DNA of 64,000 nucleotides from Pseudonocardia terrae (GTDB lineage Bacteria > Actinomycetota > Actinomycetes > Mycobacteriales > Pseudonocardiaceae): contig NZ_JAJTTE010000039.1 of NCBI RefSeq assembly GCF_021343995.1, positions 1 to 64,000 of the forward strand, in the 5' to 3' direction. The notes beneath the pieces are model-generated. The model had not been told where the DNA came from. It did not search any database and saw nothing but the letters and a program-made list of their open reading frames with translations. Both the position numbers and the translations under genes were made by a program. Shown one piece after another: positions 7,422 to 14,498 of this stretch. Position 1 is the stretch's first letter. Each line of letters opens with the position of its first letter.

Positions 7422-9046
7422 CAGATGACTGTCTCCATCTGCTTGAAGCATGCGAGCAGAGAGCCAAGTGACGTAATGGACTCGACTTCCGGCGCTGTGA
7501 GGGCTTCCCCGACGGCAACTGCTGCTGCAACCTTGTTTCCCCGGCAGAAGCCAGCGACGCTCTCGGCAGAGAGATTAGATACGGTAGATGCGTCGCAGGA
7601 CTGGAGAAGCGCATTTTCACGACAGACGCCTGCTTTGATCAGGATCTCGGCAACTCTAGTACCGCCCAGGCCGCCCACGTACTCGCCTTCCAGGTCGGGC
7701 TTGCAAACCCATAGCTTCTTGTTCAGTATATTCTTCGGCTTCCCGCCGAAGGCACCTAGCCAACGGCCCTGCTCCTTCTCGTCTACAAGGCCATAGGTGG
7801 GGATGCAGAATCCATCTGGACCAATTAGCTTGAAGACGTTCGGGAACTTGTCTGCCCCGTCGATTTCAAAGACAACTACGCCTAGCCTGTCGAGGTTGAT
7901 GCCCAGAACCTGCGCCGCTCGCTCGACAACTATCCGATCTGCGATTCCCTCGACTACGACCACGTGTCGTGCAGTCAGAACCTCGATGAGCCGTGCTGAC
8001 CACCAGTGAGCTAGAACTCGCTCGATTGCGTTTCGACGATCAGGCGCGATCTGGTGACAGTTCCCGTCTGCCGTGATCGTGATGACGAGTGATGGGTCGA
8101 ATTGCTGCACTACATACGGTGAATGTGTGACAATCAGCTTCTGATTTCGGGTATTCTGCAGTAGGGTTGCAAGAGTTCTCTGGCTCGAAGGATGCAAGTG
8201 AAGCTCGGGCTCGTCGATTGCGACGGTGTGGGCCGAGTTTTCTGCTAGATCGAACAGGGTCATGAGTAGCAGCTGCCGCAAACCGTCTGACTGTTGTGTG
8301 ATTGGCGTCTGCTCCCCATCGCGGTCGAAGAACAGTGAGACATCACGCAACACCGATGCCGTTGGGTCACTCGCAGTTCTCACGAGCAGCTCTTCCTTCA
8401 CTACCGCTCGCGGCATCGCGCGGGAGAGGTGCTTCGCAATATCATCTCTGAGCGCTTCGAGGGCCTCACTTGTACGCAGGCTGGCGTTGAAGTCGACGAG
8501 TAGTGATCGGAGCTTCTCTTGTTCCTCGCCGAGTTCAAGGCCATTGAGTAATGCCTGCAGCGCACTATTCGGTCCATCGATTTGGCTGGATGAGGCAGTC
8601 CTAGACGCGGGTAGGTATCTCCATCCAAAAGCGGCTTGTTGTTCTCGCGAAAGCGACCGATCGCTTCCGGCGTCGGGGAACCACCGTCGAATTGTGACCG
8701 ATTCGTGGTCGGCGGGATCTGCTTCGATCTCCATGCGAACTGTTAGTGTCGCAGAGTGGTCATCGGGACTGATGGTCGTCTCATGAGGGAAAACGGTCCA
8801 CTCGGAGTGTTTCAGGTCGGCGAATTCGATTTCCGTGACAAATGGGCGATCGATCTGACGCAAGTCTCGAATTGTAAGAGCCTGATACAGTTGGGATGTT
8901 GAGCATCCGAGTACGAGATTCAGTACGCGCAGAAGTGATGTCTTGCCAACATCGTTAGCGCCAACGAAGATGGCGTGTTCTCGTATCTGCAGGTTAATGT
9001 CAGCAATTCGGCTGTGGTTCTCGATCATGATGCGAACGATCTTCAT
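7421..9046 (-). CDS. gajA: Gabija GajA, OLD-family ATPase-TOPRIM nuclease
   Basis: 541 residues. N-terminal ABC-type ATPase: Walker A GANDVGKT (29-36), signature-like QQSDGLRQLLL (251-261), Walker B TVAIDEPELHLHP (274-286) and the VTHSPYVVQQ switch (306-315). C-terminal TOPRIM: VVVVEGIADRIV with E366, a second strand VVVFEIDGADKF (391-401) and GLVDEKEQG (419-427) supplying acidic metal ligands. In Gabija, GajA is a sequence-directed DNA-nicking endonuclease held in check by nucleotides and released when phage replication drains them. The OLD-plus-UvrD arrangement is the class 2 OLD/Gabija signature. It is the upstream gene of the pair; the promoter should lie within 9047-9400. Confidence 0.9.
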   Translation of the reverse strand: MKIVRIMIENHSRIADINLQIREHAIFVGANDVGKTSLLRVLNLVLGCSTSQLYQALTIRDLRQIDRPFVTEIEFADLKHSEWTVFPHETTISPDDHSATLTVRMEIEADPADHESVTIRRWFPDAGSDRSLSREQQAAFGWRYLPASRTASSSQIDGPNSALQALLNGLELGEEQEKLRSLLVDFNASLRTSEALEALRDDIAKHLSRAMPRAVVKEELLVRTASDPTASVLRDVSLFFDRDGEQTPITQQSDGLRQLLLMTLFDLAENSAHTVAIDEPELHLHPSSQRTLATLLQNTRNQKLIVTHSPYVVQQFDPSLVITITADGNCHQIAPDRRNAIERVLAHWWSARLIEVLTARHVVVVEGIADRIVVERAAQVLGINLDRLGVVVFEIDGADKFPNVFKLIGPDGFCIPTYGLVDEKEQGRWLGAFGGKPKNILNKKLWVCKPDLEGEYVGGLGGTRVAEILIKAGVCRENALLQSCDASTVSNLSAESVAGFCRGNKVAAAVAVGEALTAPEVESITSLGSLLACFKQMETVI

Positions 9047-9404
9047 CGAAGGTCGAAATCTCCCATTTCTCAGGCGGCCGTGATGACTGTGCGGAGCGCG
9101 GTGACTACAGCCCGGTGATGTGATCGCTGCCGAGACTTCGTGTATTACGCCAGCACTAGTTCGATAGGTCGTCCTTACCTACTCTTGATGATGCCGGAGC
9201 GGTGCGTCCGCGCAGAGGTTGACTAGCTCGCAGCAAGTGCGTCCAGGGACGTGGCTAAGCGCTGCTGTCCGCGAGGCGCTATTGCTGTAGCGCCGCCTGT
9301 AGGTGCTGAGCGGACAGGCTGCTTGGTCTGCTCGAAGTCCTTGGCCTGTCGAAGCTCCTGCCGGCAGAGGCTCGGTGGCGAACCGATGCTGCGTCTGATG
9401 GACC
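9047..9404. other. gajA upstream region, no gene seen
   Basis: About 360 bases of mixed GC between gajA and the end of the small HTH gene. No coding frame with a recognisable protein. It presumably holds the Gabija promoter; composition changes back to high GC within it, so it may mark the edge of the acquired defence cassette. Confidence 0.5.
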
Positions 9405-9590
9405 TCAGTCTTGACCGTCGTTGGTCAGCGACCGGAGCTCATCTCGCACCTTCTCGGGATCCCACCGCGTGTGCCCACCCGGCGTTCGTAGCTCGGGCGT
9501 GATGGCCCCGCTGGCGATGTAGCGTTGGATCGTCCGCAGGCTGAGGCCCAGCTCCTTGGCGAGCTGCCCGCTCGTCACCAGCCGTGCCAC
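9405..9590 (-). CDS. MerR/excisionase-type small DNA-binding protein
   Basis: 61 residues with a GTG start. The whole protein is one winged HTH of the MerR-like/excisionase type: VTSGQLAKELGLSLRTIQRYIASGAITPELRTPGGHTRW (about 5-43), where LSLRTIQRYI is the recognition helix and PGGHTRW the wing. Such proteins act as excisionases (recombination directionality factors) or as BldC-like repressors. It is divergent from the next gene with an operator-like dyad between them. Confidence 0.8.
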   Translation of the reverse strand: MARLVTSGQLAKELGLSLRTIQRYIASGAITPELRTPGGHTRWDPEKVRDELRSLTNDGQD

Positions 9591-9637
9591 GACACGCAGG
9601 CTATGCAGCTGATCCAGTTCGTGGCACTGCTCGTCGT

Positions 9638-9660
9638 ACTATGTCGTAGATTGACGTAGT
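9638..9660. promoter_or_regulatory. operator-like inverted repeat in divergent promoter
   Basis: ACTATGTC (9638-9645) and GACGTAGT (9653-9660, complement ACTACGTC) form an imperfect inverted repeat with a 7-base spacer, centred between two divergent small genes. A related pair of half-sites occurs at 12956-12977. Confidence 0.45.
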
Positions 9661-9673
9661 TGAAGGAGGCGGG

Positions 9674-9922
9674 TTGGCGGACACGGTCTACTCGGTCCAC
9701 GCGACGAGGCCGGACGACGTCGGAGCGGTCGAGGTCATCTTCGGGTCCGAGGCCGAGGCGCGCGAGTATGCCCGGTCGCGGTCGCTCGACGACCGGGTGC
9801 TCTCGACGTCCGTGACCAGCTTCCGCGTCGGCCGGCTCGGGACGAGACAGTCGGTCGCGTGGTTCGTCGGAGGCGATGAGCAGCCCCGTTCGTTCACCCG
9901 CCGGCTGTATCCGACGGACTGA
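9674..9922 (+). CDS. hypothetical 82-residue protein
   Basis: Starts at TTG 9674 with a strong AAGGAGG (9663-9669). The sequence begins ADTVYSVHATRPDDVGAVEVIFGSEAEAREYARSRSLDDRVL, a short alpha/beta protein with the look of actinobacterial element-borne small proteins that annotate only as hypothetical. I do not recognise a family. It diverges from the MerR-type gene across the dyad at 9638-9660, so it is likely controlled there. Confidence 0.6.
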   Translation: MADTVYSVHATRPDDVGAVEVIFGSEAEAREYARSRSLDDRVLSTSVTSFRVGRLGTRQSVAWFVGGDEQPRSFTRRLYPTD

Positions 9923-10013
9923 CGCGCGCGTCGCGCAGCCGTAGGCTCGAATCGGCAGCGCCGCGGACGGGTTCCAGGACGAGAGATTGAGGTGCGCGAT
10001 CAGCGACGCGGGC

Positions 10014-10904
10014 ATGACGGACCAGGCCGAGCAGGACGACCCGGCGGCGGTGCTGCACGCGGCGGCGCAGAAGGTCCGGCTCGACGACGAGCCTGGCGAG
10101 CTGATCCGGTACGGCTCCAACGCGGTCTTCCGGCTGCCGAACCGCGTGATCGCGCGCGTCTCTCGCCCCCGGGCCAAGGCTGAAGCGGTGGAGCGTCAGG
10201 TCGCCGTCGCGCGATGGCTGGAGGGGCTCGACTACCCCGCCACGCAGGTCGTCGACGTCGAGCAGCCCGTCGTCGTGGGCGACCGTCTCGTGACGTTCTG
10301 GAAGTCGGTCTCCGACGGGGAAACTTACGCCGGCATTGCCGACGTGGCCGCGCTCATCCGGCGGCTGCACGAGCTCGACGCGCCGGCCTCCGTCGATCTC
10401 CCGAGACTGCAGCCCTTTGGTGCGCCCGATGCCCCGCTGCCGTCCTTCCCCGGACTCGAGGAGGGCGACGCGGCCTTACTGCAGGAGCGCTACCGCTGGG
10501 CGCGGGAGACCTTCGACGGGCTGCCGTTCGCCCTGCCGCGCGGCGTGATCCATGGGGACGCGAACGTCGGCAACGTCATCCTGGGCCGCGACGGCCGGCC
10601 GGTGTTGATCGACCTGGACAGCTTCGCCGTCGGGCCGCGCGAGTGGGACCTGATCCAGACTGCGCTCTTCTACGATCGGCTGGGCTGGCACACGCGCGAC
10701 GAGTACGAGACCTTCGTCGACGTCTACGGGTACGACCTGCTGCAGTGGGAGGGCTATGAGCAGCTCGCCGACATGCGCGAGGTCGCCATGACGGCGTGGC
10801 TCAGTCGGCAGGCCGCGGAGTCCGAGAAGTCAGCAGCGGAGGCGGCGAAACGGATCGCGGCGATCCGGGCCGGGACGAGCCGTCGGGACTGGTCGGCCTA
10901 CTGA
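10014..10904 (+). CDS. aminoglycoside phosphotransferase/choline kinase-fold protein
   Basis: 296 residues of the APH protein-kinase-like fold. Nucleotide-binding N-lobe with YGSNAVFRL, catalytic loop VIHGDANVGNVIL (HGD-x4-N) and the metal-binding VLIDLDSFAVGPREWDL, so the catalytic residues are all present. APH-family proteins phosphorylate hydroxyls on aminoglycosides, macrolides, homoserine, choline or other small molecules; the substrate here is unknown, and resistance should not be assumed. Start uncertain: ATG 10014 was chosen, though an in-frame TTG at 9987 would add nine residues and neither has a strong ribosome site. Its last 7 bases overlap the convergent XRE gene. Confidence 0.8.
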   Translation: MTDQAEQDDPAAVLHAAAQKVRLDDEPGELIRYGSNAVFRLPNRVIARVSRPRAKAEAVERQVAVARWLEGLDYPATQVVDVEQPVVVGDRLVTFWKSVSDGETYAGIADVAALIRRLHELDAPASVDLPRLQPFGAPDAPLPSFPGLEEGDAALLQERYRWARETFDGLPFALPRGVIHGDANVGNVILGRDGRPVLIDLDSFAVGPREWDLIQTALFYDRLGWHTRDEYETFVDVYGYDLLQWEGYEQLADMREVAMTAWLSRQAAESEKSAAEAAKRIAAIRAGTSRRDWSAY

Positions 10905-12280
10905 TCCGCCTGCCGCCAGAGCCTGCGGGTGCGGGCCTGCTCGACGAAGTCGGCGAGCACCCGACTGCCGCGGAAGTGGGGGAGTCGCTGGCGCAGCTCC
11001 CCGACATAGCTCGCGCAGCGGGTCGACTGCAGCTCCTCACCGATGTCCAGCGCGCGAAGTGCGGTCTCGCAGCCGGTCTCGACCTCGCCGGCGTCGAGTT
11101 GTGCTTGGGCGAGGACCATCGTTGCGAAGAAGTCGCTCCGCAGGTACTCGCCCGTCGCGCCCTCGACGGCCTGGGCTGCCCACCGGATCGCCTCCGACGG
11201 TCGGCCGAGGTCGCGGTGGCAGTGCCCGAGCTCTGCCGCGAACTCGGTCTCGTCGAAGTATTGGATCCACTCCGGACCGTCGCCAGTGGAGTGCCGCTCG
11301 AACTGCGTCGTGGCGTCACTCAGCGCGGCGTCGCAACCGGTGGCGTCGCCGAGCCTGGCGAGCGCCCGGGCCTCCATCACGCGGAAATGCGCGCTCAGGA
11401 CAGGCACGCCGAGCGAGTTGGTGCCGAGGGCGGCTGCCCGGGCGAGGGTGGCCGCCTCGCGGAACTTCCCGAGGTAGGTCGCCTGGTGGCTCATCGCGTC
11501 GAGAATGCTCGCCGCGAGGCTCCGATCGTCGGCGGCGTCGGCGAGAGCGAGCGCTTGAATGAAGTACCGCTGGGCCAGCCCGTGGTGCCCGACGTCGTAA
11601 GAGCTCCAGGCGGCGAGTTGGGTGATCTCGGCGCTGGCCGCGAACAACTCCTGCTGCACGGCGGGGGAGGTCGACGCTCGGAGCGTCTTCGGTAGGTCGT
11701 CGCGGAGGTAGGAGATCAGGGCTCGCCGTGTGTGGCCGCCGCCGAAGCGGTTGTCGAGCATCGCGAAGGTCAGCCGCGTCTGTCGGATGCGCTCGACGTC
11801 GCTCGCACCGACCGTGCCCGGTCCTTCGTCGCGAGCGCTTCGTGTTCCGACGAGCCAGGACAACGACGCGTCACTCCACGCCGCAGGGTTCACAGGTGAG
11901 GCGACGACCAAGCCGGTCTGGTCGAGGTCCGCCTGGAGCAAGGTTGCGAGCGTCGACGCCGAGTCGGCGACGTCGTCCGGATAGGACAGGCCGACGTCAG
12001 GGGAGACGCTCGCGCCGGCGAAGCCGACCTCGTCGGGATGGACCTCGCGTCCGAGGCGTTCGCCGAGAGCCTGGAGGATGCACGCCCTCGTCTCCTCGTC
12101 ACGAGGGACGGTGCCGTTGATCCAGCGGCTGACGTACGTGTGCGTGTACTCGCGCGTCAGGCCCCGCCGTGCCGCAATCGCCATGACCGCTCGGGCGAAA
12201 CGCTTGCGCCCCACGGCACCGTCGCGGTCGAGGAAGCCGGCCTCGCGCAGCAGAGCGCTGAGCTGCTCGTTCGCGGCCAT
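10898..12280 (-). CDS. XRE-type regulator with TPR-like C-terminal domain
   Basis: 460 residues. The first 75 hold a helix-turn-helix (LTREYTHTYVSRWINGTVPRDEE); the rest is a helical repeat domain (about 140-450) resembling the TPR sensor domains of actinobacterial XRE regulators, with repeated paired helices (LAQRYFIQALALADAADDRSLAASILDAMSHQATYLGKF). Such proteins bind peptides or small signals and control development, antibiotic synthesis or element transfer. ATG 12280 has GGGAGG just upstream. It ends convergently against the phosphotransferase gene, with no terminator between them. Confidence 0.82.
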   Translation of the reverse strand: MAANEQLSALLREAGFLDRDGAVGRKRFARAVMAIAARRGLTREYTHTYVSRWINGTVPRDEETRACILQALGERLGREVHPDEVGFAGASVSPDVGLSYPDDVADSASTLATLLQADLDQTGLVVASPVNPAAWSDASLSWLVGTRSARDEGPGTVGASDVERIRQTRLTFAMLDNRFGGGHTRRALISYLRDDLPKTLRASTSPAVQQELFAASAEITQLAAWSSYDVGHHGLAQRYFIQALALADAADDRSLAASILDAMSHQATYLGKFREAATLARAAALGTNSLGVPVLSAHFRVMEARALARLGDATGCDAALSDATTQFERHSTGDGPEWIQYFDETEFAAELGHCHRDLGRPSEAIRWAAQAVEGATGEYLRSDFFATMVLAQAQLDAGEVETGCETALRALDIGEELQSTRCASYVGELRQRLPHFRGSRVLADFVEQARTRRLWRQADQ

Positions 12281-12356
12281 CGACCTCCCTCTGCGCCCCG
12301 GGCGTCCGAGTGTGCCCCCATGTGCGCCCTGCCGTGGGCCGTTCGTGAAGGCCAGA

Positions 12357-12614
12357 GTGGATCACGTGGACGAGGGACGGCAAGAGACGATCGGCGGGGA
12401 ACCGTTGCGGCCGGCCGAGAAGGCCGCGCTGTACGAGGAGCTCGCTCGGCTCGGAATCAAGGTCCGGCAGTGGGCGGAGTTGTTCGTCGCGAGGCTCGAC
12501 GACCTGAGGCGGACCGTCAGCGACGGATCGTCTTCTCGAGCGCGGCCACCCGAGCGTCGAGCCGGGCCATCGCCGCGTCGAGAGCCTCCCGGAGCTCGTC
12601 GATCCGCTGACTGA
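12357..12614 (+). CDS. possible small helical protein overlapping gntR in antisense
   Basis: A frame from GTG 12357 (VDHVDEGRQETIGGEPLRPAEKAALYEELARLGIKVRQWAELFVARLDDLRRTV) has a natural amphipathic-helix composition for its first 55 residues. The last part overlaps the 3' end of the minus-strand GntR gene by 98 bases and reads as Arg-rich shadow, so the real protein may be shorter or the frame may have lost its proper stop. Only the part before 12517 is convincing. Confidence 0.35.
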   Translation: MDHVDEGRQETIGGEPLRPAEKAALYEELARLGIKVRQWAELFVARLDDLRRTVSDGSSSRARPPERRAGPSPRREPPGARRSAD

Positions 12615-12867
12615 TCTCGACGAACTCCGCTGATGGCGTCGTCGGCTGTGGCTCGCCTGAGACGTACACGCCCTTGCCGGGCTGGCCCTCGGCCAGGCCG
12701 TCCGTCTGCAGCTGCTTGATCGCGGCGCGGGCGACGGTCACGGAGACCTCGTAGGTCGCCATCAGGGTCGATGTGGAGGGCAGCAGGTCCCCGACGGCGT
12801 ACGTCCCGTTCAGGATCTTGCCGCGCAGGTCGTCCGCAATCTGCTGGTACTTGGGGCGCCTCGCCAC
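12517..12867 (-). CDS. GntR-family regulator (YtrA-like, short)
   Basis: 116 residues. Winged HTH of the GntR family at about 3-70: PKYQQIADDLRGKILNGTYAVGDLLPSTSTLMATYEVSVTVARAAIKQLQTDGLAEGQPGKGVYV. A coiled-coil tail (EISQRIDELREALDAAMARLDARVAALEKTI) takes the place of an effector domain. GTG 12867 is preceded by AGGAGG. KorSA-type GntR repressors control transfer and excision genes in actinobacterial integrative elements, and this gene diverges from the transfer operon, so a similar role is likely. Confidence 0.85.
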   Translation of the reverse strand: MARRPKYQQIADDLRGKILNGTYAVGDLLPSTSTLMATYEVSVTVARAAIKQLQTDGLAEGQPGKGVYVSGEPQPTTPSAEFVEISQRIDELREALDAAMARLDARVAALEKTIRR

Positions 12868-12955
12868 CGACCCTCCTCGCGTCGTCCCCGGCATCTTGCC
12901 GGGCGGCGCCCTCACCTTCCACGACACGCCCATCCACAGGCGTGTCACCACTCCT

Positions 12956-12977
12956 ACTACGTCAAGTGCACTATGTG
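12956..12977. promoter_or_regulatory. repeated half-sites in gntR / transfer-operon divergent promoter
   Basis: ACTACGTC (12956-12963) and ACTATGTG (12970-12977) form a direct repeat 14 bases apart between the gntR start and the transfer operon. The second copy lies within TGCACTATGTGCA, itself a partial palindrome. The half-sites match those at 9638-9660, so one regulator, perhaps this GntR protein, could control both divergent promoters. Confidence 0.45.
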
Positions 12978-13012
12978 CATATGGTTGGATTCGGTCGTCC
13001 TGAGGAGGACAA

Positions 13013-13282
13013 GTGAGGAAGCAGCAGCACAGCGAGAACTCGGTCGCGCCGGCCTTCTACAGCGTGGCCGCGACGGCGCGGATGCTCGGCGCGTCGGAGA
13101 TGACGGTCTACCGCGCGATCCAGGACGGGGAGTTCCCGGCCCTGCGCATCCGCGGTCGGATCGTCGTGCCGGCCAGGGCGCTCGAGGCGATGACCGAGGC
13201 CGCGGTTGCGGGACACCGCACGGTCGACGTCGCGGAGTGGACGCTCGCCGCCGCCGAGGAGGTGGCCGATGGGCGCGGCTGA
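13013..13282 (+). CDS. excisionase-family helix-turn-helix protein
   Basis: 89 residues from GTG 13013 with GAGGAG upstream. It has an excisionase/MerR-type HTH at about 14-60: FYSVAATARMLGASEMTVYRAIQDGEFPALRIRGRIVVPARALEAM. First gene of the transfer operon; its 3' end overlaps the WhiB gene start. It could be the recombination directionality factor for the tyrosine recombinase or a local regulator. Confidence 0.8.
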   Translation: MRKQQHSENSVAPAFYSVAATARMLGASEMTVYRAIQDGEFPALRIRGRIVVPARALEAMTEAAVAGHRTVDVAEWTLAAAEEVADGRG

Positions 13283-13580
13283 GCTCTTCTCCGCCCTCTT
13301 CGTCCACGAGGTCGACCCGGACTGGCGGGTGTTCGCCACCTGTCGGGAGATCGACGCCGATCTCTTCTTCCCGGAGGACCGCCAGCCGGCGGGGCAGGTG
13401 AAGGCGGCCTGCCGGTCGTGCCCCGTCCAGCCCGAATGCCTCGCAACGGCGATCGCGACCGGGGAGGCGCACGGGATCTGGGGCGGCCTGACCTACCGGG
13501 AGCGGCTTCGGCTCGTCCGTGTTCTGCGCGATGGCGGGTTCCGAATCCCGCGTTGGCGGCGCCGGAGGCGAGCGGCATGA
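13269..13580 (+). CDS. WhiB-family iron-sulfur regulator
   Basis: 103 residues from ATG 13269, overlapping the upstream gene by 14 bases. The four [4Fe-4S] ligands are in the family pattern: C25 (FATCREID), C48, C51 and C57 (ACRSCPVQPEC), followed by the GIWGG turn (69-73) and a basic C-terminal AT-hook-like tail (RWRRRRR). WhiB proteins are redox- or NO-sensitive partners of sigma factors and exist only in actinobacteria and their phages. An element-borne copy suggests that transfer genes are tied to the host's redox or developmental state. Confidence 0.92.
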   Translation: MGAAELFSALFVHEVDPDWRVFATCREIDADLFFPEDRQPAGQVKAACRSCPVQPECLATAIATGEAHGIWGGLTYRERLRLVRVLRDGGFRIPRWRRRRRAA

Positions 13581-13610
13581 CCACAGACGCACGAGGAAAG
13601 GACCGTTGGG

Positions 13611-13838
13611 GTGGACGGCGTCGGGGTACTGATCTTCTTCGCACTGGTCGGAGCCTTCATCTGCGCGAAGGCACGCGTGCCGTCGGGAGCCGTGGCCTTC
13701 ACCGTCGTGGCGCTCGCCCTGTTCGTCGCGACGCCCGTCGGGCGCGGCGTGCCCGACGCCGTCGCGGGCTTCTTCTCCACGGTCGACGACGCGGCGACGC
13801 CGGTCCTCAACCAGGAGGGCTCCGGTGCATCTCGCTGA
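13611..13838 (+). CDS. small two-helix membrane protein
   Basis: 75 residues from GTG 13611, with two hydrophobic segments (VGVLIFFALVGAFICAKA and SGAVAFTVVALALFVATPVG). GAGGAAAGGA upstream is an acceptable ribosome site. It sits between WhiB and the DUF2637 protein in the transfer operon, where small membrane proteins are common in actinobacterial elements. No family recognised. Confidence 0.65.
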   Translation: MDGVGVLIFFALVGAFICAKARVPSGAVAFTVVALALFVATPVGRGVPDAVAGFFSTVDDAATPVLNQEGSGASR

Positions 13839-13856
13839 TCGTGAGGGCGGTGCGCG

Positions 13857-14498
13857 GTGACCGCACGAGGTGGGCTGTTCGCCCTGCTCCTGATCGTGGC
13901 GGTCGCCGCTGCCGTGCTGTCCTTCGCCGCGCTGCGCGACCTGGCGCTGGTGTGTGGCTTCGCCGCTTGGTTGGCGTGGCTGCTCCCGGTCGTGGTCGAC
14001 GCCGGCGCGGCTGCGGGGTCGTTGGTGTGGCTCGGCGGCTGGGCCGCCGAGCCCGCCCGGCGCTTCGCTCGGGCCCTCGCACTCGGGCTGCTGACGCTGT
14101 CGGTCGCGGCGAACGCGCTTGGCCACGGCCTGGAGGCGTACGGGCTGGCGCCGCCCTGGTGGGTTGTCGTGGTGGTGTCGGCGATCGCGCCGGCCGTGCT
14201 CGGTGCGGTCGTGCACCTGGCGGTGCTCGTCGGCCGACGTCGGGTTCTGCCCGCCGTCGATGAGTCGCCCGAGGAGTTGCCGGACCTCGACGGGAATGGG
14301 TTGTCCCGGTGGTGGGCGACCGCAGAACCGGTCTCGGAGCCGACCGTGACGGATCGGGCTCAGGCCCTCATCGCCGGCGGTCTTGGACGCCGCCGGTTGG
14401 CCAAGGAGCTCGGCGTCACTGAGCACGAGGCGCGCCAGTTGCTCGACGCCTCCCGCCACACCGATAACGACGACCGGTTCGAGGAGGACGCGTCGTGA
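13857..14498 (+). CDS. DUF2637 membrane protein with C-terminal HTH-like segment
   Basis: 213 residues. Four hydrophobic segments in the first 125 residues match the DUF2637 family (Spd-like proteins linked to plasmid spread in mycelial actinobacteria). After a short acidic linker the tail (RAQALIAGGLGRRRLAKELGVTEHEARQLLDASR) looks like a helix-turn-helix. The start GTG 13857 is tentative. The stop overlaps the next gene as GTGA, so expression is coupled to the coupling ATPase. Confidence 0.82.
   Translation: MTARGGLFALLLIVAVAAAVLSFAALRDLALVCGFAAWLAWLLPVVVDAGAAAGSLVWLGGWAAEPARRFARALALGLLTLSVAANALGHGLEAYGLAPPWWVVVVVSAIAPAVLGAVVHLAVLVGRRRVLPAVDESPEELPDLDGNGLSRWWATAEPVSEPTVTDRAQALIAGGLGRRRLAKELGVTEHEARQLLDASRHTDNDDRFEEDAS

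Noticed and set aside
5763-9046. PARIS or retron system instead of Gabija
   Set aside because: ATPase and TOPRIM are in one protein and the partner is a UvrD helicase; PARIS has separate AriA/AriB and retrons need a reverse transcriptase.
10014-10904. Aminoglycoside resistance gene
   Set aside because: The APH fold and motifs are present, but the family covers many substrates and nothing here points to an antibiotic.
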